Origin: Candidatus Krumholzibacteriia bacterium
GTDB taxonomy: Bacteria > Krumholzibacteriota > Krumholzibacteriia > Krumholzibacteriales > Krumholzibacteriaceae
Direction of reading: 5' to 3'
Length of the DNA: 5,449 nt
Assembly (NCBI GenBank): GCA_026387805.1
Contig: JAPLKY010000081.1
Location: 1 to 5,449 of the forward strand
The position numbers were made by a program, and so were the translations under genes. Of this stretch, positions 1 through 5,236 are shown piece by piece. The stretch's first letter is position 1, and each line of letters starts with the position of its first letter. The notes beneath the pieces are model-generated. The model was given only the letters and a program-made list of their open reading frames with translations. It had not been told where the DNA came from and searched no databases.

Positions 1-1177
1 ACGGGAGAGCGAGCGCCGACTTGAGATCCCGGAGCGCCGGCACGTTCGAGGCCTTCGAGCGCGTTTCCGACGCGAGCTGCAGCTCGGCGTTCTTGAGGGC
101 CAAACGGAGCAGGGCCCTCTTTTCCCCCTTTCGGGGCACCGATATGCGCACCCGACCCCCGCGCTTCGCTCCCAGCCATTCGGTAACGAGGTTCTCGTCC
201 GAAAACGGCGCCGCGACATGAATGCGCGGGGGCACATCGGTCGCTCCGTGATAATAGAGCTCGAAGAACGCCTCGAAAACGCCCGCATCCGGCTCCGACG
301 CGGGCGCCGGCACGAAGAACGACTCCCTGCCGTGTATCGCGCCGTCGCGGATCTTCATGACGGTTCCGCATGAAAGATTCCCCTCGCGCGCAAGCGCGAC
401 GAAATCCTCGTCCGCTGCGAGCGGAGTAGCCGCACGCTGGCGCTGCGATATCTTCTCGTACGCCTCGGCCTGATCGCGAGCCGCGGCGGCTTCCTCGTAC
501 CGCTTCGCGCGGGCCAGCCGCCACATGCGATCGCGAATCGATTCGCCGAGCCGCCGCGCCTTCCCTTTGAGAAAGAGGCGCACCTCCTCGACGATCTCGC
601 GATATTCCTTTTCGTCGATCTTCCCCGTGCAGGGCGCCTTGCAGCGGCCGATGTGATAATTGAGGCACTCCCGTCCCGTGATTCTCCCCGGGCGCTCCTC
701 GCGGCAATCGCGAAGGGGGAATACCGTCTGGATCGTCCGCAGGGTTCGTCGAACCGCGTTCGTATCGGTGAACGGACCGAAGTACTCGGCGCCGTCGTTC
801 TCCAGCCGCCGTACGAGAAAGAGCCGCGGAAAGCGTTCTTGCCTCGTCAGCTTCAAATAGGGATACCGTTTGTCGTCCTTGAGACGGATATTGTACCGGG
901 GCCGGTGCTCCTTGATGAGCGTGCATTCGAGAACGAGCGCCTCGACCTCAGTGTCGGTCGCGATATACTCGATCGTCTCCGCGATCCGCATCAGGGAGGA
1001 AGTTTTGGCGTCGAGCGCATCGGGCCTCTGCACGTAGCTCCGGACGCGCGCGGAGAGATTCTTCGCCTTTCCCACGTAGAGAATCCGGCCCCGCCCGTTC
1101 TTCATGAAATAGACGCCGGGAGAATCGGGAAAGGAAGCCGCCTTTTCTTTGAGACGCCCCGCATGTGCACTTGACAT
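1..1177 (-). CDS. uvrC: UvrABC system protein C (excinuclease subunit C), 5' portion, truncated by the window edge
   Basis: UvrC makes the dual incisions around UvrB-bound DNA lesions in nucleotide excision repair. The visible 392 residues follow the family order. An N-terminal GIY-YIG nuclease (about residues 15-100) shows GVY at 21-23, YVGKAKNL at 34-41, R44 and the metal-binding Glu at 84 in LVLECTLIKEHRPRYN. A four-cysteine segment follows (C158, C171, C179, C183, with CLNYHIGRCKAPC), which in the family is a metal or Fe-S site. A UVR helical-hairpin region lies at about 210-245 (KRYEEAAAARDQ), and then the start of the RNase H-like C-terminal nuclease region. UvrC proteins are usually about 600 residues, so roughly a third, with the second active site and the HhH motifs, lies beyond base 1. 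ATG at 1177 is chosen because an in-frame TAG lies five codons upstream and AGAAGG sits about 8 nt before it. The gene is divergent from rpsT. No frameshift or missing key residue is visible. Confidence 0.96.
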   Translation of the reverse strand, partial: MSSAHAGRLKEKAASFPDSPGVYFMKNGRGRILYVGKAKNLSARVRSYVQRPDALDAKTSSLMRIAETIEYIATDTEVEALVLECTLIKEHRPRYNIRLKDDKRYPYLKLTRQERFPRLFLVRRLENDGAEYFGPFTDTNAVRRTLRTIQTVFPLRDCREERPGRITGRECLNYHIGRCKAPCTGKIDEKEYREIVEEVRLFLKGKARRLGESIRDRMWRLARAKRYEEAAAARDQAEAYEKISQRQRAATPLAADEDFVALAREGNLSCGTVMKIRDGAIHGRESFFVPAPASEPDAGVFEAFFELYYHGATDVPPRIHVAAPFSDENLVTEWLGAKRGGRVRISVPRKGEKRALLRLALKNAELQLASETRSKASNVPALRDLKSALALP

Positions 1178-1199
1178 CGATGCACCCTTCTAGTATGTT
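1171..1199 (+). promoter_or_regulatory. Sigma70-type promoter for rpsT
   Basis: A perfect TTGACA -35 box (1171-1176) is followed after exactly 17 bp by TATGTT (1194-1199, four of six matches to TATAAT). The predicted start site is near 1206, giving a leader of only about 19 nt before the rpsT ATG at 1225. The -35 box lies over codons 1-3 of the opposite-strand uvrC gene, so rpsT's promoter is partly inside uvrC. The call is by consensus match and position only. Confidence 0.7.
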
Positions 1200-1225
1200 A
1201 TCGCTTCACGGAGGTGAAGAATCAA
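1197..1225 (-). promoter_or_regulatory. Possible uvrC promoter overlapping the rpsT promoter
   Basis: Read on the minus strand, TTGATT (1225-1220) and GATAAC (1202-1197) are separated by 17 bp, and each matches the sigma70 consensus at four of six positions. uvrC has only rpsT, divergent, upstream, so it probably has its own promoter here. The predicted start near 1190 gives a very short leader that would begin at the edge of the AGAAGG ribosome site, which weakens the call. Its -10 shares bases with the rpsT -10. Confidence 0.3.
1204..1219. repeat. 16-bp inverted repeat with the rpsT ribosome-binding site in its loop
   Basis: CTTCAC (1204-1209) and GTGAAG (1214-1219) are perfect 6-bp inverted arms around the tetranucleotide GGAG. 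In RNA this would be a small hairpin holding most of the GGAGG Shine-Dalgarno of rpsT in its loop. In DNA it lies between the putative -35 and -10 boxes of uvrC, so it could also be a protein-binding site. If rpsT transcription starts near 1206, the 5' arm would be cut by two bases. Function is inferred; the symmetry is directly visible. Confidence 0.5.
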
Positions 1226-1476
1226 TGCCGGTACATAAATCACCAAAGAAGCGGATGCGCCAGGACGAGCGCAAACGTATCGTCAACAAGGCGAACCGCA
1301 CGTCCCTGCGAAAAGAGATCAAGTCGTACCGCGAGTTGGAAAGCGGTGAGGCTTCGAAGGCGAAATATCCGTCGATCTCTTCGACGATCGACAGGGCTGC
1401 CAAGAAAGGTATCGTCCACCCCCGAAAGGCCTCGCGTCTCAAATCGCGCCTTTCCCGGAAGACGGTCAAGGCCTAG
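1225..1476 (+). CDS. rpsT: 30S ribosomal protein S20
   Basis: S20 is a primary 16S rRNA-binding protein of the small-subunit body. The 83-residue product is about the family length (near 87). It has the hallmark N-terminus HKSPKKRMRQ (residues 4-13; most S20 proteins read HKSAKKR), a very basic three-helix composition, the central S-T-I-D-R-A-A-K-K-G-I-V-H element (about 52-64), and the C-terminal R-K-A-S-R-L-K-S-R-L motif. ATG at 1225 is preferred over an in-frame ATG at 1165 because homology begins here and GGAGG (1210-1214) lies 10 nt upstream. The 1165 start would add 20 unrelated residues and sit inside uvrC and the promoter. E. coli S20 represses its own translation. The SD hairpin at 1204-1219 would suit translational control here, but that is inference. 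Its TAG stop overlaps the stop of the convergent proS gene. Confidence 0.96.
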   Translation: MPVHKSPKKRMRQDERKRIVNKANRTSLRKEIKSYRELESGEASKAKYPSISSTIDRAAKKGIVHPRKASRLKSRLSRKTVKA

Positions 1477-2399
1477 GATTTGATCCGCGCCGCGATCCTT
1501 TCCACGGCTTCTCCGAGAGGAATCTCCTCCACGTGACGGCTCGCGCGGTGGAAGAGTTCCACCGTCCCCTCCTTGAGCTTCTTCCCGACGGTCAATCGGA
1601 ACGGAATCCCGATGAGATCGGCGTCCTTGAACTTGATGCCGGGGCTCAGATCCCTGTCGTCGAGCAGCGTCTCGATCCCGCGCCTCTCGCATTCCGTCTC
1701 CAGCCCAAAGGCCGCGTCCCGTATATCCGCGTCGTTCATGTTGACCGCGAGGATAAGAAGCGGCACCGGGGCGATCGAAAGCGGCCAGACGATGCCGTCC
1801 GCATCGTGCAGCTGCTCGATAGCCGCCGCGACCATCCGCGATATCCCGAAACCGTAGCATCCCATGATGAACGGATGGCTCAACCCCTTCTCGTCGAGGA
1901 ATTCGGCGTGCATCGCTTCGGAGTACTTCGTCCCGAGCTTGAATATATGCCCCACCTCGAGACCGTTGGTCCTTGTCATGGAGACTCCGCATCTCGGGCA
2001 GAGATCCCCTTCGCGCGCCCATACGAAGTCGTCGAATCGCTCCACCGAAAAATCGCGGCCGAGCTTCACCCCGCTCAGGTGCGTGTCCGCGGCATTCGCG
2101 CCGACGATCATGCCCCCGTATCTCTCGACGAGAGTGTCCGCATACACCGCCGTCCCCGGCGGAAGGCCGACCGGTCCCGAGAATCCCACGGGACCTCCCG
2201 TGAGACTCACGATCTCATCCGGTTCCAGAAAACGGATCTGCGGATCGTTGAAAATCCGCACGAGCTTCACGTCGTTCACCTCGCGGTCCCCCGGAACGAG
2301 GACGGCGACCGAGCGATCGTGCGTGCGATAGAGAAGGGTCTTCACGACCTCGCGCGGAGTCACGCCGAGGAAGTCCGCAACCTGGTCGACCGTCGTCAT
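1473..2399 (-). CDS. proS: Prolyl-tRNA synthetase, C-terminal part (editing, motif 3 and anticodon-binding domains)
   Basis: This 308-residue frame is the second part of a bacterial-type ProRS interrupted by a stop codon. Residues about 1-130 are most of the INS (YbaK-like) domain that clears mischarged Ala-tRNAPro. The family's editing Lys is at K20 (V-V-K-T-L-L-Y), and the GPVGLP loop and conserved His H107 are present. GHIFKLGTKYSEAM (150-163) and class II motif 3, GCYGFGISRM (180-189), complete the ATP site. The last ~110 residues (WPLSIAPVPL onward; LLDDRDLSPGIKFKDADLIG) form the anticodon-binding domain. ATG at 2399 follows the TAG of the upstream half with no gap and is in the same frame. 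I see no good Shine-Dalgarno in the 12 bases before it. The sequence shows no sign of decay after the break, so it appears to be under selection or only recently broken. It could not charge tRNA alone, since motifs 1 and 2 lie in the other half. Its TAG overlaps the rpsT stop. Confidence 0.88.
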   Translation of the reverse strand: MTTVDQVADFLGVTPREVVKTLLYRTHDRSVAVLVPGDREVNDVKLVRIFNDPQIRFLEPDEIVSLTGGPVGFSGPVGLPPGTAVYADTLVERYGGMIVGANAADTHLSGVKLGRDFSVERFDDFVWAREGDLCPRCGVSMTRTNGLEVGHIFKLGTKYSEAMHAEFLDEKGLSHPFIMGCYGFGISRMVAAAIEQLHDADGIVWPLSIAPVPLLILAVNMNDADIRDAAFGLETECERRGIETLLDDRDLSPGIKFKDADLIGIPFRLTVGKKLKEGTVELFHRASRHVEEIPLGEAVERIAARIKS

Positions 2400-2402
2400 C
2401 TA
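2397..2402 (-). other. proS: In-frame TAG-ATG junction splitting proS
   Basis: On the minus strand the reading is GTG AAC ACG CCG TAG ATG ACG ACG GTC: stop codon and next ATG are adjacent and in the same frame. Flanking residues V-N-T-P and M-T-T-V-D-Q-V-A-D-F-L align with a stretch that is continuous in ordinary ProRS. Exactly one codon, usually Gly in the family, is replaced by the stop. The bases upstream (GAGTGAACACGCCG) contain no strong ribosome site. Possible meanings are a split gene with coupled restart, readthrough, a fresh nonsense mutation or a base-call error. The sequence alone does not decide. Confidence 0.9.
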
Positions 2403-3176
2403 CGGCGTGTTCACTCGCTCGCACGCTGGCGCCGCCCTGTCCTCGCCGTGTGTCTCCGGCTCCCGCGCCGCCGCCCGCTCGATGTTAACCGCGTATCCGC
2501 ACGCGCAGCTCAGGATCGTCGACTCGCCGCTCTGCGCGAGCACGACGAACTCGTGCGATTCGTTGCCGCCGATGTAACCCGATTCCGCTTCTACCATCCG
2601 GAAGGAGAGTCCGCAGCGCTCGATGATCCTCCGGTACGCTCCCTCCATGGCGCGATAGGTCACGTCGAGCGATTCGTCGTTCTGATGGAAGCTGTACGCG
2701 TCCTTCATGATGAACTCGCGGGCGCGCACGACGCCGTAGCGCGGCCGGATTTCATCGCGGAATTTTATGAGAATCTGATACAGGCATTGCGGCAGGCTCC
2801 GGTAGCTTTTCATATCGTCGCGCGCCACCATCGTGATGACTTCCTCGTGGGTCGGTCCGAGCGCGAACGTGCGCTGCCGGCCGTCCTGGAGCTTGAAGAG
2901 CTCCGGTCCGAAACTGCCCAGTCTTCCCGACTCCTCGTAGATCTCGATCGGATGGAGCACCGGCATGAGCACCTCCTGACAGCCGATCGCGTCCATTTCC
3001 TCCCGTACGATCGCCTCGATTTTCTTGATGACTTTGGATCCGAAGGGCAGGAACGTGTAGACCCCCGAGGTGAGCTTGCGGATGAGCCCCGCGCGAAGCA
3101 TGAGGCGGTGGCTCGCGATCTCGGCCTCCGCGGGATTCTCCTTGAACGTCGGAATGCAGCTTCTTGACCAGCGCAT
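2400..3176 (-). CDS. proS: Prolyl-tRNA synthetase, N-terminal part (catalytic motifs 1 and 2)
   Basis: ProRS attaches proline to tRNAPro. This 258-residue part starts with the usual R-W-S-R-S...T-F-K-E-N-P-A-E-A-E-I-A-S-H motif and LMLRAGLIRKLTSGVYTFLP (25-44). Motif 1 lies around 45-77 (VIKKIEAIVREEM...EVLMPVLHP). The TXE loop GPTHEE is at 107-112, and motif 2 at 139-164 (FRDEIRPRYG, FIMKDAYSFH). After SGYIGGNESHEF (199-210) it enters the INS linker and ends at TAG (2400-2402), just after V-N-T-P. In intact ProRS proteins the V-x-T-P-G-x-x-T-I segment continues without a break, so the TAG occupies the position that is usually Gly. The part after the stop continues in frame, and 258+1+308 codons equal the normal length of about 570. 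The start ATG at 3176 has AGAGG (3186-3182) five bases upstream; an ATG at 3181 is out of frame. All key residues of this half are intact. Confidence 0.88.
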   Translation of the reverse strand: MRWSRSCIPTFKENPAEAEIASHRLMLRAGLIRKLTSGVYTFLPFGSKVIKKIEAIVREEMDAIGCQEVLMPVLHPIEIYEESGRLGSFGPELFKLQDGRQRTFALGPTHEEVITMVARDDMKSYRSLPQCLYQILIKFRDEIRPRYGVVRAREFIMKDAYSFHQNDESLDVTYRAMEGAYRRIIERCGLSFRMVEAESGYIGGNESHEFVVLAQSGESTILSCACGYAVNIERAAAREPETHGEDRAAPACERVNTP

Positions 3177-3181
3177 CGCAT

Positions 3182-3186
3182 CCTCT
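3182..3186 (-). promoter_or_regulatory. Ribosome-binding site of proS
   Basis: AGAGG on the minus strand, in a purine-rich run, lies five bases before the ATG at 3176. It selects this start rather than the out-of-frame ATG at 3181, which it almost abuts. Confidence 0.7.
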
Positions 3187-3191
3187 TTTTT

Positions 3192-3219
3192 CTGACGACA
3201 TGTTGCTTTTCCGTATAAT
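3192..3219 (+). promoter_or_regulatory. Sigma70-type promoter for the methyltransferase/reductase gene
   Basis: CTGACG (3192-3197, four of six matches to TTGACA) is followed after 16 bp by a perfect TATAAT (3214-3219). The predicted start is near 3226, giving a leader of about 100 nt before the ATG at 3330. The -10 box is the left arm of the inverted repeat at 3213-3232, which also forms the -10 of the opposite promoter. Confidence 0.65.
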
Positions 3220-3232
3220 ACCCGTATTATAC
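3213..3232. repeat. Perfect 9-bp inverted repeat carrying -10 boxes for both strands
   Basis: GTATAATAC (3213-3221) and GTATTATAC (3224-3232) are exact reverse complements separated by CC. Because of the symmetry, TATAAT is present on the plus strand at 3214-3219 and on the minus strand at 3231-3226. It is an AT-rich island in GC-rich DNA, midway between the divergent proS and methyltransferase genes. The simplest reading is a bidirectional promoter core. A dimeric regulator's operator, or both, is also possible. Confidence 0.75.
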
Positions 3233-3252
3233 TACGCGAGGCCCGCATTGAA
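3226..3252 (-). promoter_or_regulatory. Probable proS promoter
   Basis: A perfect TATAAT on the minus strand (3231-3226) would place the start near 3219 and give a leader of about 43 nt to the proS ATG. The -35 is poor: TTCAAT (3252-3247) at a short 15-bp spacing is the best I see. Two copies of GTTCAAT on the minus strand (3253-3247 and 3265-3259), 12 bp apart, cover and precede this position and could be activator sites. That last point is speculative. Confidence 0.5.
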
Positions 3253-3321
3253 CGCAAGATTGAACTGTCGCTCACACCGCTCGTCCCGCCGAACGCCGCT
3301 TCACGGGCTCGGTGGACGCAT

Positions 3322-3326
3322 GGAGG
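3322..3326 (+). promoter_or_regulatory. Ribosome-binding site deciding the start at 3330
   Basis: GGAGG lies three bases before ATG 3330, a rather short spacing. The alternative in-frame GTG at 3312 has only a weak ACGGG upstream and would add six residues with no family similarity, so 3330 is preferred. Confidence 0.6.
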
Positions 3327-3329
3327 ATC

Positions 3330-5180
3330 ATGGCTCGCAATCTTCTCGATCTGCTCTCGGGCGGCGTCGTTCTTTTCGACGGCGCCATGGGAACGATGCT
3401 CTACGAACGCGGCGTCTTCATCAATCGCTCCTTCGACGAGCTGAATCTCTCGTCTCCGGCCATGATCGAACGCATTCATGGGGAGTACGTCGCGGCGGGG
3501 GCGGACTGCATCGAGACGAACACATTCGGGGCGAATCGGTTCAAGCTCAAGCTGCACGGCCTCGACGACCGTCTCGTCGAGATCAATGAGACGGCCGCGC
3601 GGATCGCGCGCCGCGCCGCGGGCGAGGATATCCTCGTCGCCGGCGCCATCGGCCCCCTGGGCCTGAAGATCGAGCCGTGGGGCCCGACGGCGAACGAAGA
3701 AGCCGCGGCTGCCTTCGCCGAACAGGCACGGGCCTTGGTGGCGGGGGGCGTCGACTGCTTCGTCCTCGAAACCTTCGGCGACGTGAATGAAATTCACCAG
3801 GCCATCATCGGCGTGCGCGCGGTGAGCATGCTTCCCGTCGTCGCCCAGATGAGCCTGCGCGGGGACGGACTCGGTCTCTACGGCACCGAGCCGGCCGATT
3901 TCGCACGGAGACTCTGTGAATGGGGCGCGGACGTCGTCGGCGTGAATTGCTCCGTGGGGCCCAGGATCACGCTCGAGGCAATCGAGAAGATGGCCGCCGT
4001 GGCCGATCGTCCCCTGTCGGCGCAGCCGAACGCCGGTGTGCCTCAGAACGTCGAGGGGAGAAACATGTATCTCGTCTCCCCCGAATACCTCGCGGAATAC
4101 GCGCGGCGCTTCGTGCAGGCGGGTGCCCGCGTCGTCGGCGGATGCTGCGGAACGACCCCCGCCCACATACGCGCCATTCGGGGCGCGCTCAAGACGATGC
4201 GATCGCGCGCGAATGTTCATGCGGCCGCTCCGGCGGCCGAGTCGCGCCCCGCGGAAATGCCCTCCCGTTCCGCGCGCGATACGTCGAAGCTCGCCGAAAA
4301 GATCGCGGCAGGCTCTTTCATATCCATCGTCGAGTGCGTTCCGCCTCTCGGCTGCGATCCATCCGCGGCGATCGCCTCCGCGCGCATGCTCGCCGGCGCC
4401 GGAATCGACGCGATCAACATACCGGACAGCCCCCGTTCATCCTCCCGGATGAGCCCTCTCGCCCTCGCCGTGCTGATCAGAAACGCCGTGGGTATCGACG
4501 TGCTTCTTCACTACTGCTGCAGGGACCGGAATATCCTCGGCATGCAATCCGACCTTCTCGGCGCGCATGCGCTCGGGCTCCGGAACATTCTCATCATAAC
4601 GGGGGATCCGATCCGCACGGTGGATTATCCCGACGCCACGGCCGTCTTCGACGTCGACTCGATCGGGCTCACGAACATCGTCTCGCGTCTCAATCACGGA
4701 AAGGACATCGGCGATCGAAGCCTTGCGGAGCCGACCTCGTTCCTCGTCGGCGTCGGCGTCAACCCGGGCGCCGTGCATTTCGAGGAGGAAATGAGGCGCC
4801 TCGATTGGAAGGTGAAGGCCGGCGCCGACTTCGCCGTCACCCAGCCCGTATTCGACGTCGAACTCCTCCTGAGATTCCTCGATCGGATCGCGCCGCTCGG
4901 GATACCCGTTATCGCCGGAATCTGGCCGCTCGCGAGCTACCGCAATGCCGAGTTCATCAATAACGAGCTCCCCGGCGTATCGGTTCCCGAGTCGATTCTC
5001 CGGCGCATGAAAGACGCTCGGAGCGGCGAGCTCGCCCTCGCGGAAGGAACCGCGATTGCCGCGGAGATTCTCCGCGAGATCGCGCCGCGCGTTCGCGGCG
5101 TCCAGATCAGCGCTCCCTTCGCGCGTTACGAATGCGCGGTAGAGGTGATCGCTCGCGGCCTCGGGGAGACGAATCGATGA
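3330..5180 (+). CDS. Bifunctional homocysteine S-methyltransferase / 5,10-methylenetetrahydrofolate reductase
   Basis: The 616-residue product fuses two methionine-pathway enzymes, like B. subtilis YitJ. Residues about 1-290 are a homocysteine methyltransferase barrel: FDGAMGTMLYERG (16-28), IETNTFGANR (61-70), AGAIGPLG, LETFGDVNEI, and zinc ligands C207 (G-V-N-C-S-V-G-P) and C272/C273 (GGCCGTTPAHI). After an Ala/Ser/Arg-rich linker (about 291-320), residues about 321-612 are a methylenetetrahydrofolate reductase, a flavin TIM barrel. It shows E335 in I-V-E-C-V-P-P, H-Y-C-C-R-D-R-N (394-401), QSDLLGAHALG (406-416), I-I-T-G-D-P (423-428) and FAVTQPVFD (501-509). The reductase makes 5-methyl-THF and the other half methylates homocysteine to methionine. 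No cobalamin-binding or folate-binding MetH domain is present, so the immediate methyl donor (methylated folate, a corrinoid partner or a methylated small molecule) cannot be read from the sequence. Both active sites look intact. The likely cytosolic enzyme is transcribed alone. Confidence 0.93.
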   Translation: MARNLLDLLSGGVVLFDGAMGTMLYERGVFINRSFDELNLSSPAMIERIHGEYVAAGADCIETNTFGANRFKLKLHGLDDRLVEINETAARIARRAAGEDILVAGAIGPLGLKIEPWGPTANEEAAAAFAEQARALVAGGVDCFVLETFGDVNEIHQAIIGVRAVSMLPVVAQMSLRGDGLGLYGTEPADFARRLCEWGADVVGVNCSVGPRITLEAIEKMAAVADRPLSAQPNAGVPQNVEGRNMYLVSPEYLAEYARRFVQAGARVVGGCCGTTPAHIRAIRGALKTMRSRANVHAAAPAAESRPAEMPSRSARDTSKLAEKIAAGSFISIVECVPPLGCDPSAAIASARMLAGAGIDAINIPDSPRSSSRMSPLALAVLIRNAVGIDVLLHYCCRDRNILGMQSDLLGAHALGLRNILIITGDPIRTVDYPDATAVFDVDSIGLTNIVSRLNHGKDIGDRSLAEPTSFLVGVGVNPGAVHFEEEMRRLDWKVKAGADFAVTQPVFDVELLLRFLDRIAPLGIPVIAGIWPLASYRNAEFINNELPGVSVPESILRRMKDARSGELALAEGTAIAAEILREIAPRVRGVQISAPFARYECAVEVIARGLGETNR

Positions 5181-5214
5181 AGCGCCGGGAATCTTCCCGT
5201 CGGATCATGGCGAC

Positions 5215-5236
5215 GGCGGCGCGCCCGCCCCTTCTC
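5215..5236 (+). terminator. Weak hairpin, possible terminator after the methyltransferase/reductase gene
   Basis: GGCGG (5215-5219) and CCGCC (5225-5229) can form a 5-bp GC stem with a 5-nt loop, followed by CCTTCTCT, a pyrimidine stretch but not a true T-run. A second short hairpin, CGGGA/TCCCG (5186-5190/5195-5199), lies just after the stop and lacks any T tract. In the 55-bp convergent gap these are the only candidates. Neither is a classical intrinsic terminator. Confidence 0.25.

Larger units (their letters stand above)
3226..3329 (+). other. Predicted ~100-nt 5' leader of the methyltransferase/reductase mRNA
   Basis: The leader could fold through CGAG-G-CCCG (3237-3245) pairing with CGGG-CTCG (3304-3311), a stem of 8 bp with one bulged G that closes a loop of about 58 nt ahead of the ribosome site. 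I looked for the conserved cores of SAM, SAH, cobalamin and THF riboswitches and recognised none. It also holds the direct repeat ATTGAAC at 3247-3253 and 3259-3265. Any regulatory role is unproven. Confidence 0.25.

Noticed and set aside
653..1174. A 173-codon plus-strand open frame opposite uvrC
   Set aside because: Antisense shadow of uvrC codons; no family similarity and no ribosome site.
1178..1224. LexA/SOS box controlling uvrC
   Set aside because: Neither a CTGT-N8-ACAG nor a GAAC-N4-GTTC type site is present; the only palindrome (1204-1219) does not match either.
1240..2022. A 260-codon minus-strand open frame across rpsT and the proS 3' end
   Set aside because: It is in a different frame from proS, low in complexity (Arg/Gly/Asp), and overlaps two well-supported genes.
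2400..2402. Pyrrolysine or general UAG reassignment to explain the proS stop
   Set aside because: UAG ends rpsT and the outer-membrane protein at their family-typical C-termini, no PylRS or tRNA gene is in the window, and the codon sits at a usual Gly position in a linker with no known need for a special residue.
2390..2410. Frameshift as the cause of the proS break
   Set aside because: Both halves are in the same reading frame with exactly one codon replaced; no base gain or loss is needed.
1533..3167. A 544-codon plus-strand open frame opposite proS
   Set aside because: It lies antisense to a clearly conserved gene, its product is Arg/His/Asp-rich with no recognisable domain, and long antisense frames are common in GC-rich DNA.
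3226..3329. SAM, SAH, cobalamin or THF riboswitch before the methionine gene
   Set aside because: None of the conserved core sequences of these classes is recognisable in the roughly 100-nt leader.
3177..4220. Minus-strand extension of the proS frame upstream over the methyltransferase gene (348 codons)
   Set aside because: ProRS homology begins at the ATG at 3176 with its own ribosome site; the extension is antisense to conserved enzyme codons and contains the divergent promoter region.
3920..4963. A 347-codon plus-strand open frame within the methyltransferase/reductase gene
   Set aside because: Arg-rich out-of-frame reading of a conserved gene.
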